The notes under the pieces are model-generated. The model saw nothing but the letters and a program-made list of their open reading frames with translations, had not been told where the DNA came from and did not search any database. A DNA stretch of 18,152 bases. Origin: VRUE01 sp033856275 (GTDB taxonomy: Bacteria > Actinomycetota > Thermoleophilia > Solirubrobacterales > 70-9). Positions 6,061 to 13,322 of the stretch are shown one piece after another. Made by a program: the position numbers and the translations under genes. The stretch lies in assembly GCA_033856275.1 (NCBI GenBank), contig JAWVFJ010000020.1, positions 1 to 18,152 of the forward strand. The letters run 5' to 3'. Position 1 is the first letter of the stretch, and each line of letters opens with the position of its first letter.

Positions 6061-7223
6061 CAGCCGTCCCCTTCGGCCAGTTCGACTACGCGCCGGGCCG
6101 CGTCGAGCATCGTCGTCTCCTGATTCAGGTTGGGCAGATCTGCCTCGGCGAGGATCTTCAGCCCCTCCTCGGAGTTGGTGCCGTCGAGCCGCACGACCAG
6201 CGGCAGCTTCAGGTCCATCTGCTGCGAAGCGGTGACGATGCCCTTGGCGATCTCGTCGCAGCGGGTGATGCCGCCAAAGATGTTGAAGAGGATCGCCGTC
6301 ACCTTTTGGTCGGAGGTGATCACGGTGAGCGCGTCGACGATCGCCTCGGCCTTGGAGCCGCCGCCGGCGTCGAGAAAATTGGCCGGCGCACCGCCCGCCT
6401 GGGCGACCACGTCCAGGGTCGACATGCAGAGGCCGGCGCCGTTGGCGAGAATGCCGACGTCGCCGTCGAGCTTGACGTAGGTGAGGCCCTTCTCCTTTGC
6501 CATCGCCTCCTGAGGATCCTCAGCGGTGTCGGCGATCTCGGCCAGGTCCTGGTGGCGGAAGAGTGCGTTGCCGTCGATCGTCACCTTGGCGTCGAGCGCG
6601 ACCACGTCGCGGTCGTTGGTGACGATCAGCGGGTTGACCTCGATCAACGTCGCGTCCTCAGAACCGGCGACCTCGGCCAGCTTCACCAGCACCTCGGCGG
6701 CTTGGTCCCGGACGTCCTCATCGAGCCCGGCGGCGGCGATGATCTCTCGCGCCGCGGAGCGCTCGAACGGCCGCGTCGGATCGATGTGGCGCCGCACCAG
6801 CGCCTCGGGGTCCTCCGCGGCGACGGCCTCAATGTCCATACCGCCCTTGGCGGAGACCATCGCCAGCAGCTTCTTCTCGCCGCGGTCGAGGATCACCGAG
6901 GCGTAGTACTCCGAGGCGATGTCGGAGCCGCCCTCGATCCAGACCTGGTCGACCCGGAAGGGGCCCTCGCCGTGCGGCCCGACGATGTCCATGCCGAGGA
7001 TCGCGTCGGCGTAGGCGCGCGCCTCTTCGGCATCCTGGGCGATCTTGATCCCGCCGGCCTTGCCGCGACCGCCGATCAGCACCTGCGCCTTGATCGCGCA
7101 TGGATAGCCGATTCGCTCCGCCGCCGCGACCGCGTCCTCGACGTTGGCAGCGACCTCGCCGCTCGGCACGGCGACGCCGTGCTTGGCGAAAAGCTGCTTG
7201 CCCTGGTACTCGAGGAGGTCCAT
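6060..7223 (-). CDS. sucC: Succinate-CoA ligase subunit beta
   Basis: The 387-residue protein has the normal length. It begins MDLLEYQGKQLFAKHGVAVP, carries the ATP-grasp domain (CAIKAQVLIGGRGKAGGIKI, about residues 42-61; IEVNPLIV in the middle), and ends with the CoA-ligase domain containing LDAGGGSKAEAIVDAL and NIFGGITRCDEIAKGI. The beta subunit binds nucleotide and succinate and completes the SucCD enzyme of the TCA cycle. The start is ATG 7223; no good Shine-Dalgarno site is visible just upstream. A TAGGCT box lies 33 bases before the start. It is first in the two-gene operon with sucD and divergent from the HAD gene at 7324. Confidence 0.97.
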   Translation of the reverse strand: MDLLEYQGKQLFAKHGVAVPSGEVAANVEDAVAAAERIGYPCAIKAQVLIGGRGKAGGIKIAQDAEEARAYADAILGMDIVGPHGEGPFRVDQVWIEGGSDIASEYYASVILDRGEKKLLAMVSAKGGMDIEAVAAEDPEALVRRHIDPTRPFERSAAREIIAAAGLDEDVRDQAAEVLVKLAEVAGSEDATLIEVNPLIVTNDRDVVALDAKVTIDGNALFRHQDLAEIADTAEDPQEAMAKEKGLTYVKLDGDVGILANGAGLCMSTLDVVAQAGGAPANFLDAGGGSKAEAIVDALTVITSDQKVTAILFNIFGGITRCDEIAKGIVTASQQMDLKLPLVVRLDGTNSEEGLKILAEADLPNLNQETTMLDAARRVVELAEGDG

Positions 7224-7256
7224 TTGGGGAGGCGCGCCGCCCTGGCGCGGGGCGGC

Positions 7257-7262
7257 AGCCTA
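7257..7262 (-). promoter_or_regulatory. Putative -10 box (TAGGCT) for sucCD
   Basis: TAGGCT on the minus strand lies 33 bases before the sucC ATG, giving a short GC-rich leader of about 26 bases. A TTGAAA at 7270-7275 is too close (7 bases) to be its -35 box. The call rests mainly on the same hexamer recurring before two other minus-strand genes. Confidence 0.35.
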
Positions 7263-7306
7263 TCCGACCTTTCAAGGAGCGCGCCGCCTGCCTTCGAGGC
7301 GATTGG

Positions 7307-7312
7307 CATAAT
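7307..7312 (+). promoter_or_regulatory. Putative -10 box (CATAAT) for the HAD hydrolase
   Basis: CATAAT differs from TATAAT at one base and is an A/T island in very GC-rich sequence. It ends 11 bases before the ATG at 7324, so the leader would be about four bases with no room for a ribosome binding site. No -35 box is clear. Confidence 0.45.
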
Positions 7313-7323
7313 GCGCCGCCGCC

Positions 7324-8007
7324 ATGCCGCTTCCAAGTCTCAAAACCGTCAAATGGGTGACCACCGACTGTTACGGCACCCTGATCGACTGGGAGAAAGG
7401 CATCATCGACGCCTGCAAGAAAGAGGCGGAGAAAGATGGCTTCAGCTTCGAAGAGGAGCCCTTCCTGGCTCGCTTCATGGAAGTCCAGGCGGAAATCATG
7501 GCTGGCTCCTACGAGCTCTACGCCGAGGTGCTGCGCCGCACGATCGTCAAAGTGGCGGGTGAGCTGGGCTGGGAGATCGAGCCCTCGCGGGCACAGTTCC
7601 TGCCCAACAGCGTCGCCTACTGGCTCCCCTTCCGTGAGGCGAACGCGGCGATGGACCGGCTCGGCAAACGCTATGAGATCGGCATCGTCTCCAACATCGA
7701 CGACAAACTGCTCGGCATCTCGCGGCGCCACCTGCGCACCGAACTCGACCTCGTCGTCACCGCCCAGCAGGTGCGCAGCTACAAGCCCGATCCCGTCCAC
7801 TTCAAAGAGGCGGCGCGGCGGATCGGCGGCAAGAAAGGCTGGCTGCACATTGGCTCCAGCTACACCAACGACGTCGCCCCGCTGCTGAAAATGAACGTGC
7901 CGGTGATCTGGGTCAACCGCCACAACGAGAAACTCGAAGGCCGCAAGGCCCCCAGCGCCACCGTCAAGAACTTCCGCGACGCCGCCAAAAAGCTCGGCGC
8001 GTCCTGA
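7324..8007 (+). CDS. HAD-family hydrolase, haloacid dehalogenase-like
   Basis: The 227-residue protein has all four HAD motifs: I is TTDCYGTLIDW with nucleophile Asp15, followed by Tyr17 where phosphatases have a second Asp; II is GIVSNIDDKLL (Ser123-Asn124); III is Lys154 in SYKPDPVHF; IV is SSYTNDVAPLL (Asp183). DxYGTL is the signature of the (S)-2-haloacid dehalogenase branch, where hydrolysis goes through an aspartyl ester. An alpha-helical cap lies between motifs I and II (about 25-105). Many relatives with this motif are phosphatases or of unknown substrate, so dehalogenase activity is not established. The C-terminal 25 residues are Lys/Arg/Ala rich. The gene is divergent from sucC and in the same direction as the sulfatase, 77 bases upstream of it. 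Confidence 0.88.
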   Translation: MPLPSLKTVKWVTTDCYGTLIDWEKGIIDACKKEAEKDGFSFEEEPFLARFMEVQAEIMAGSYELYAEVLRRTIVKVAGELGWEIEPSRAQFLPNSVAYWLPFREANAAMDRLGKRYEIGIVSNIDDKLLGISRRHLRTELDLVVTAQQVRSYKPDPVHFKEAARRIGGKKGWLHIGSSYTNDVAPLLKMNVPVIWVNRHNEKLEGRKAPSATVKNFRDAAKKLGAS

Positions 8008-8084
8008 ACGATCTCTAGCGTTTCGCAACTTCGGCGCAGGTAGTTGTTTCGACCGAGTAGGTCGCTGCCGCGGCCGCCATCTCC

Positions 8085-9884
8085 ATGCATCGAACTGAAC
8101 AAAGCGGGGCGTCTCGCGGTATCCGACAAGCCGTAATCGCGGCCGGCACGCTGGCGCTGCTCTGCGTGCTAGCCACCACTGGGCCCCATTCGAGCACCGC
8201 GGCCGCCGCGACTTCGCAGCCGCCCAGCTTCGTCGTGATCCAGACCGACGATCAGACGCTCGAAGGCCTCTACGCGACCTTTGGCGAACCAAAGCTCCAG
8301 GCGATGCCGAACACGCTCAACCTGATCGCCAAGCGCGGCATGACCTTCAACCGCTACTACGTCTCCTATCCGCTCTGCTGCCCGTCCCGAGTTAGCCTGC
8401 TGACCGGCCGCTACGCGCACAACACCGGGGTCAAGGGCAACATCCAGCCCAACGGCGGCTACTTCGGATTCTCCTTCCGCGCCGCCTACACCCACAACAT
8501 CGCCACCTGGCTGCAAGGCGCCGGATACCGCACGATCCACGTCGGCAAGTTCCTCAACGGCTACGGCGACGAACCGTATGACAATGGCACCGCCGTGCCG
8601 CCCGGCTGGACCGCCTGGCACACGATCCTCAAGGCCGATACGGACCACTACTACTACGGCTACACGCTCAACAACAACGGCGTGCTCGAAGGCCCCTACG
8701 GGGACTCAGGGAGCTGGGAAACGCGCGAATACGGAGTGCGGGATGACCTCGGCTGCCCCTTTGCGCCGCTCAATGGGCTGCCCTGTTTCTACGAGACCGA
8801 CATGCTCACTAACATCGCCACGCAGGAGCTGCGCGGCACTTCGCCCGAACAGCCCTTCTACCTGCAGCTCGATTACACCGCGCCGCACGGCGATTTCCGC
8901 AAGCCCGCCGGACCCGAGCCAGCGCCGCGACACTACGACTGGTTCAAGGGAGCGCCACCACCCCACAACCGCAGCGAAGGCTTTGGCGAGGGCAACGTCT
9001 CCGACAAGCCCAGCTTCATCAAGGAAGCCCCCTACCTCTCGCTCAGCGACATCCACACCTATCGGGTCTACTGGGACAAGCAGCTAGAGGCGCTGCGCTC
9101 GGTCGACGACGGGGTCAAACAGGTGATCGACACACTCGGATCACTGCACCGGCTGCGCAACACCTACGTCATCTTCACCTCCGACAACGGGTTTTTCTTC
9201 GGTGAGCACCGTTTGATCGGTGGCAAGTTCCTCGCTTATGAGCCCTCGACCCACGTGCCCTTCCTAATCCGCGGTCCGCATATCCGGCCCGGCACCGAAT
9301 CCGGTGAGATCGTCGGCAACGTCGACGTCGCACCTACGATGCTGGAACTGGCTGGAGTCAAACCGGACAAGAGCCTCGACGGTCGCTCGATGACGCCCTT
9401 CTTCCACGATCCCGAACTGCGCACGCTGCGGCCGTACCTCTTCGAGTCCTTCGTCGAAACCTCCGACGTCCAGGAAGCGGGAGCGATCGCCGAACCGGGA
9501 GATCAGAGCACGCCTCCGGCGCGCAAGCGCAGCGGCGGCGCTACGGCTTCGATCCTGGCCCCGCCGAAGGACTACGAGGGGATTCGCCTCGGCCCCTACA
9601 AGTACATCGCCTGGCCCGATGGCGAGAAGGAGCTCTACGACCTCGAAAAAGACCCGAACGAGCTCAACAACCTGGTCCGCATTCCCAACTACTTCCCGGT
9701 CCGCAACTTCCTGCACCGTGAACTCACCGAACGGCTGGAGGATTGCGTCGGCCACGGCTGCAGCGCGGAAGCAGCCGAAATCCCGCTGACCCGGCGCGAA
9801 CGCCAAGAGGTGATCCGTCGCGTGAAGGCGGAGCGCCGCGAAAAACAAAAGCAGCACAAGGAACAGCAGCAGCACAAACCCTGA
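8085..9884 (+). CDS. Exported type I sulfatase (formylglycine-dependent)
   Basis: The 599-residue protein starts with a secretion signal: basic MHRTEQSGASRGIR, a hydrophobic stretch at 15-31, and an Ala-rich cleavage region near 38-43. The sulfatase domain follows: metal ligands Asp55-Asp56 in VVIQTDDQT; the modification motif Cys98-Cys-Pro-Ser-Arg102, in which Cys98 would become formylglycine, then LLTGRYAHNTG; SDNGFFFGEH (Asp367, Asn368, His375) and Lys381. It would hydrolyse sulfate esters outside the cell or at the envelope; it resembles aryl/N-acetylglucosamine-6-sulfatases, but the substrate is unknown. The last 25 residues are rich in Lys, Gln, Glu and Arg, perhaps a surface-binding tail. 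No formylglycine-generating enzyme is encoded here. It converges on the carboxylase gene, with 28 bases between stops. The 77 bases upstream hold only a weak dyad (CGACC/GGTCG). Confidence 0.93.
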   Translation: MHRTEQSGASRGIRQAVIAAGTLALLCVLATTGPHSSTAAAATSQPPSFVVIQTDDQTLEGLYATFGEPKLQAMPNTLNLIAKRGMTFNRYYVSYPLCCPSRVSLLTGRYAHNTGVKGNIQPNGGYFGFSFRAAYTHNIATWLQGAGYRTIHVGKFLNGYGDEPYDNGTAVPPGWTAWHTILKADTDHYYYGYTLNNNGVLEGPYGDSGSWETREYGVRDDLGCPFAPLNGLPCFYETDMLTNIATQELRGTSPEQPFYLQLDYTAPHGDFRKPAGPEPAPRHYDWFKGAPPPHNRSEGFGEGNVSDKPSFIKEAPYLSLSDIHTYRVYWDKQLEALRSVDDGVKQVIDTLGSLHRLRNTYVIFTSDNGFFFGEHRLIGGKFLAYEPSTHVPFLIRGPHIRPGTESGEIVGNVDVAPTMLELAGVKPDKSLDGRSMTPFFHDPELRTLRPYLFESFVETSDVQEAGAIAEPGDQSTPPARKRSGGATASILAPPKDYEGIRLGPYKYIAWPDGEKELYDLEKDPNELNNLVRIPNYFPVRNFLHRELTERLEDCVGHGCSAEAAEIPLTRRERQEVIRRVKAERREKQKQHKEQQQHKP

Positions 9885-9912
9885 ACTCTAGGCTTCGCGA
9901 GGGCGACGGGCT

Positions 9913-11676
9913 CTACTTGATCACGGCGAGAACGTCACCGCTGGAAACGGCAGCACCCTCGGAGACCTTCAGTTCCTCCACCTTGCCGGCGCGGTGGGCG
10001 ACGATCTCGTTCTCCATCTTCATCGCCTCGATCACGCAGATCAGATCGCCCTCGGCGACCTCGGCTCCCTGCTCGACGGCGACTTTCAGCACCGTTCCCT
10101 GCAGCGGCGAGGGCAGTGAATCGCTGGAAGCGCCACCACCGGCGCCCGCTTTGCGCTCGCGTTTCGGCGGCCGCTTGCCGCCCGCCGCCGGCGCCGCTGT
10201 CCCACCCGCGGCGGCCTCGCCGATCACCTTGACGTCAAAGAGCTTGCCCGAGACCTCGACCTTGTAGTCGCGGGTCACCAGCTCAGCGCCATCCTCCGTC
10301 TCAGCCGGGGGAGCCGCATCGGCCGGAGCAGTCGTCTTCAGCCAGTCGCGATCTTCCATCAAGTCGCGGCAGGTCTCGCCGTTTGCCCACTGCTCAGTGG
10401 CGAGCAGCGCCTTGTGGAACGGAATCAGCGTGGTCAGGTCACCAATCTCGTACTCGTCGAGAGCGCGCAGCACGCGACGCGTCGCGTGCTCGCGGTCGAC
10501 GTCCCAGACGATCAGCTTGGCCACCATCGGGTCGTACATCGGCGTCACCTCGGAGCCGGCCTCGACGCCGGAATCGACCCGCACGCCCGGCCCCGCCGGC
10601 TCGCGGTAGCTGGTGATCGTGCCCGGAGCCGGAGCGAAGTTCTTGTGCGCCGCCTCGGCGTTGATCCGGCACTCGATCGCGTGGCCGCGCAGCTCGACGT
10701 CTTCCTGGCTGACCGAGAGCGCCTCACCGACGGCGACGAGGATCTGCTCGCGGACGATGTCGATGCCGCTGACCATCTCAGTCACGCAGTGCTCGACCTG
10801 CACCCGTGTGTTCATCTCCAAGAAGAAGTACTCCTCGCCGACCTGCATTCCCTCGACCGTGCCGGCGCCGCGGTAGCCGACCGCGGCCGCGGCATCGGTG
10901 GCGATCTTGCCGATCCGCTCGCGCATCTCGGCATCGACGTGCGGGCCGGGCGCCTCCTCGATTACCTTCTGGTGGCGGCGCTGAACCGAGCAGTCGCGCT
11001 CGCCGATGTGGATCACGTTGCCGTGGCTGTCGGCGAGCACCTGGACCTCGACGTGGCGCGGGTCCTCGAGATAGCGCTCGACATAGACGCGGTCGTCGGA
11101 GAAGAACTTCTCGCCTTCGCGGGCTGAGCCCTCGAAGGCCTCCTCGAGGTCATCTGGGGTCATCGCGACCCGGAAGCCCTTGCCGCCGCCGCCGCCGGCC
11201 GCCTTGCAGGCGACTGGGTAGCCGGCTTCCTCAGCCTGCTTGCGAGCCGCCTCGATGTCCGGCGCGGGCTCGGTAGCTCCAGGGACAATCGGTACACCGG
11301 CCTCGGCCATGATCTCGCGGGCACGCGTCTTTGAGCCCATCGCTTCGATTGCCTCCGGCGGCGGGCCGATGAAGACGACGTCGGCCTCAGCGCACGCACG
11401 GGCGAAGTCCGCGTTCTCGGCGAGGAAGCCATAGCCCGGATGGACCGCTTCGGCGCCGGCCTCCTTGGCCGTCGCGATGATCTTCTCGATGTTGAGGTAG
11501 CTCTCGGCGGGAACCGCGGGCCCGATCAGGAAGGCCTCATCGGCCTCGCGCACGTGCGGCGCGTCGCGGTCGATCTCGGAATAGACGGCGACAGACGCGA
11601 TGCCCATCTCCTTCAAAGTGCGGGCAACTCGGATCGCGATCTCGCCGCGGTTGGCAATAAGAACCTTCTGAAACAC
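9913..11676 (-). CDS. Acyl-CoA carboxylase alpha subunit: biotin carboxylase plus biotin carboxyl carrier domain
   Basis: The 587-residue protein fuses biotin carboxylase and BCCP, as in the AccA/BccA alpha chains of Actinomycetota. The BC N-domain starts FQKVLIANRGEIAIRVARTL; the ATP-grasp domain has the Gly-rich loop GGGGGKGFRV (161-170), HIGERDCSVQRRHQKVIEEA (223-242) and LEMNTRVQVEH (286-296); the BC C-domain runs to about 445. A Pro/Ala/Gly/Lys-rich linker (about 455-520) leads to the BCCP domain with biotin attached at Lys553 in EAMKMENE. It carboxylates biotin with bicarbonate and ATP for transfer to acetyl-, propionyl- or another acyl-CoA; the beta (carboxyltransferase) subunit is not in the window, so the acyl-CoA is undetermined. 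The start is GTG 11676, 8 bases after a TAGACT box, with no ribosome binding site. It is divergent from the PHP gene. Confidence 0.95.
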   Translation of the reverse strand: MFQKVLIANRGEIAIRVARTLKEMGIASVAVYSEIDRDAPHVREADEAFLIGPAVPAESYLNIEKIIATAKEAGAEAVHPGYGFLAENADFARACAEADVVFIGPPPEAIEAMGSKTRAREIMAEAGVPIVPGATEPAPDIEAARKQAEEAGYPVACKAAGGGGGKGFRVAMTPDDLEEAFEGSAREGEKFFSDDRVYVERYLEDPRHVEVQVLADSHGNVIHIGERDCSVQRRHQKVIEEAPGPHVDAEMRERIGKIATDAAAAVGYRGAGTVEGMQVGEEYFFLEMNTRVQVEHCVTEMVSGIDIVREQILVAVGEALSVSQEDVELRGHAIECRINAEAAHKNFAPAPGTITSYREPAGPGVRVDSGVEAGSEVTPMYDPMVAKLIVWDVDREHATRRVLRALDEYEIGDLTTLIPFHKALLATEQWANGETCRDLMEDRDWLKTTAPADAAPPAETEDGAELVTRDYKVEVSGKLFDVKVIGEAAAGGTAAPAAGGKRPPKRERKAGAGGGASSDSLPSPLQGTVLKVAVEQGAEVAEGDLICVIEAMKMENEIVAHRAGKVEELKVSEGAAVSSGDVLAVIK

Positions 11677-11684
11677 GGCGGCGC

Positions 11685-11690
11685 AGTCTA
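11685..11690 (-). promoter_or_regulatory. Putative -10 box (TAGACT) for the carboxylase gene
   Basis: TAGACT on the minus strand ends 8 bases before the GTG at 11676, leaving no space for a ribosome binding site. This fits a leaderless mRNA. It differs at one base from the TAGGCT boxes elsewhere in the window. Confidence 0.5.
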
Positions 11691-11750
11691 GTCAGAGGCG
11701 GGGCGGTGTGACGGCTGTGGCTGAGGCCGCCGCCATGGCCTTCGGTGCTT

Positions 11751-11756
11751 TAGCTT
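11751..11756 (+). promoter_or_regulatory. Putative -10 box (TAGCTT) for the PHP gene
   Basis: TAGCTT fits TAnnnT and ends 10 bases before the GTG at 11767; only CTCCGGTCCT lies between, which has no Shine-Dalgarno match. A leader of three or four bases at most is expected. Confidence 0.4.
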
Positions 11757-11766
11757 CTCCGGTCCT

Positions 11767-12576
11767 GTGCTGATCGAGCTTCAGAGTCATTCGACCGTAT
11801 CCGACGGGCAACTGGCGCCAGCCGAAGTCGTGGCACAGGCCTGGGAAGCGGGGGTTACGACCCTGGCTCTTACCGACCACGATGCGATTGCGGGGGTCGA
11901 GGAGGCGGCGGAGGCGGCTAAGGGCTTTGGGATCGAGTTGGTCCCCGCAATCGAGATGTCGTGCGTGCACGAGTACGCGGAAGACCTGCATATCTGTGGC
12001 TACTGGGTCGACCTCGGGGCGATCGGTCCGGCGTGCGAGCGAGCGCAGAAGGAACGGGTGAACCGCGCCGAGGAGATCATCCAGCGGCTGCGCAACTGGG
12101 GCTTCGAAGTGAAGCTGGAGGATGCGATTAAAGAGGCCGGCGACGCCCTCTCGATTGGCCGCCCCCACATTGCCCGTGCCGCTGGCGCAAGCGGAGACCT
12201 CGGGCCCTTCTTCGAGGAGTACCTCGTCCCCGGCGGCAAGGCGTTCGTCCCCCGCCGCTGGCCAACCGCCGAGCAGGCAATCGCCCTGATCCACGAGGCC
12301 GGCGGCAAAGCAGTAATCGCCCACCCCTACTGGGACATTGGCGATCCCGACGAGGTAGAAGACCTAATCCGCTCCCTAGGCCCCGACGGCGTAGAGACCT
12401 TCTACCCCACCCACAATGAAGAGCAGACCAAGCACCTCCTGGAGCTCTGCGACGAGCTGGACCTCATCCCAACGGGCTCGTCCGACTACCACGGCCCAGC
12501 CCACAAGACCTTCTCCAAGTTCGGCGCCTACAACACCTACGGCCTCGGCGAGCCGGTCGTCCCCCCCAAGCCGTAA
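11767..12576 (+). CDS. PHP-domain phosphoesterase (TrpH / 3',5'-nucleoside bisphosphate phosphatase type)
   Basis: The 269-residue protein has the PHP metal motifs in order: SHSTVSDG (His8, Asp13), ALTDHDAIAGV (Asp37, His38, Asp39), Glu63, GRPHIAR (His134), AHPYWD (His186) and GSSDYHG (Asp240, His242). Relatives hydrolyse phosphomonoesters of 3',5'-bisphosphonucleotides or trim short RNA; DNA polymerase PHP domains share the fold. The first motif is unusual: where relatives have DLHxH, this protein has ELQSH, so the first metal-binding His is Gln6. The rest of the site is complete. The start is GTG 11767; an upstream start would not add conserved sequence. If it acts on PAP, it would link with PAPS made by CysC about 1 kb away, but that is speculation. 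It is divergent from the carboxylase gene and convergent with cysC. Confidence 0.88.
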   Translation: MLIELQSHSTVSDGQLAPAEVVAQAWEAGVTTLALTDHDAIAGVEEAAEAAKGFGIELVPAIEMSCVHEYAEDLHICGYWVDLGAIGPACERAQKERVNRAEEIIQRLRNWGFEVKLEDAIKEAGDALSIGRPHIARAAGASGDLGPFFEEYLVPGGKAFVPRRWPTAEQAIALIHEAGGKAVIAHPYWDIGDPDEVEDLIRSLGPDGVETFYPTHNEEQTKHLLELCDELDLIPTGSSDYHGPAHKTFSKFGAYNTYGLGEPVVPPKP

Positions 12577-12584
12577 CGCGTCGA

Positions 12585-12599
12585 CCCCCTACCAGGGGG
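12585..12599 (+). terminator. Possible terminator hairpin after the PHP gene
   Basis: CCCCCT, an ACC loop and AGGGGG form a perfect 6-bp stem nine bases after the PHP stop. There is no T-run after it (ACAAAACG follows), so it is a weak candidate for an intrinsic terminator. Confidence 0.3.
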
Positions 12600-12673
12600 A
12601 CAAAACGTTGCACCCACCCAAGCTGCGCGCAGAGACCGGGGACTGCGCTTGTGCAGCGGCTGGCATGGACGAG

Positions 12674-12747
12674 CGGGGCGGGAGCCCCTTCCCAAAACAC
12701 TCAAGAGCGGCGTCAGCTGCTCGTTTTGGGACGGGGCTCCCGCCCCG
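12674..12747. repeat. Long REP/BIME-like inverted repeat between convergent genes
   Basis: The left arm 12674-12698 and right arm 12723-12747 are each 25 bases and complementary at 24 positions. The 24-base centre contains GAGCGGC and GCTGCTC, which also pair in RNA. Each arm has its own small palindrome: GGGGC-GGGA-GCCCC on the left and GGGGC-TCCC-GCCCC on the right. It lies between the stops of the PHP gene (+) and cysC (-). No T-run follows on either strand. The structure resembles a pair of inverted REP units; it could also act as a bidirectional transcription block. The rest of the 185-base gap holds only the hairpin at 12585-12599. Confidence 0.75.
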
Positions 12748-12761
12748 TCTCACACTTCGAG

Positions 12762-13316
12762 CTAAGCAGTAACCGCCGCCGCCGGAATCAAATCCCGCGA
12801 CTCGAGGTAGGCGAGCAGCTTCTCAGCCGACTCCTCAGGCGTCTCGTTTTCGGTATCGCAGACCCAGTCCGGATTCTCGGGAATCTCGTACGGATCGGAC
12901 ACGCCGGTGAATTCCTTGATCTCGCCCGCAAACGCCTTCGCGTAGAGCCCCTTGACGTCGCGCTCAGCACAGGTGTCAACCGACGCCTTCACGTAGACCT
13001 CGATGAAGCGCTCGCCCATCAGCTCGTGCGCCTCGTCGCGGATCTCGGCGTAGGGGGAGATCGCCGCGGTGATCACCGGTACGCCGTTGCGGCTGAGCAG
13101 GTCGGCGACGAAGGCGATCCGGCGGATGTTGGTGTCGCGGTCCTCCTTGGAGAAGCCGAGCCCCTTGGAGAGGTTCTCGCGCACGACGTCACCGTCGAGG
13201 ATCTCCAGCTTCGAGCCGCGCTCGCGCAGGTGCCCCTCCAGCAGCCGTGAAATCGTCGTCTTGCCGGCACCGGAGAGTCCGGTGAACCAGAGGGTGAAGC
13301 CCTTCTCGCCAGCCAT
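12762..13316 (-). CDS. cysC: Adenylyl-sulfate (APS) kinase
   Basis: The 184-residue protein is a single-domain APS kinase of normal length. It has the P-loop GLSGAGKT (13-20), the ILDGD motif near 40, the APS-binding stretch GLGFSKEDRDTNIRRIAFVA, and AAISPYAEIRDEA with the family's conserved SPY segment. It phosphorylates APS at the 3' position with ATP to give PAPS, the donor for sulfotransferases and, in some bacteria, the substrate of CysH. It is the last gene of the sulfur cluster, 6 bases after sat, with a strong ribosome binding site placed inside the end of sat. Since CysH here looks APS-specific, PAPS may serve sulfation more than assimilation (inference). The gene is complete. Confidence 0.96.
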   Translation of the reverse strand: MAGEKGFTLWFTGLSGAGKTTISRLLEGHLRERGSKLEILDGDVVRENLSKGLGFSKEDRDTNIRRIAFVADLLSRNGVPVITAAISPYAEIRDEAHELMGERFIEVYVKASVDTCAERDVKGLYAKAFAGEIKEFTGVSDPYEIPENPDWVCDTENETPEESAEKLLAYLESRDLIPAAAVTA

Positions 13317-13322
13317 GCTCGT

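Noticed and set aside
6306..7562. A 418-codon plus-strand frame antisense to sucC
   Set aside because: Antisense shadow; runs into the real HAD gene in another frame and shows no domain.
6829..8292. A 487-codon minus-strand frame over sucC, the HAD gene and the sulfatase start
   Set aside because: It overlaps three real genes on one or the other strand, has no recognisable domain, and is a by-product of high GC3.
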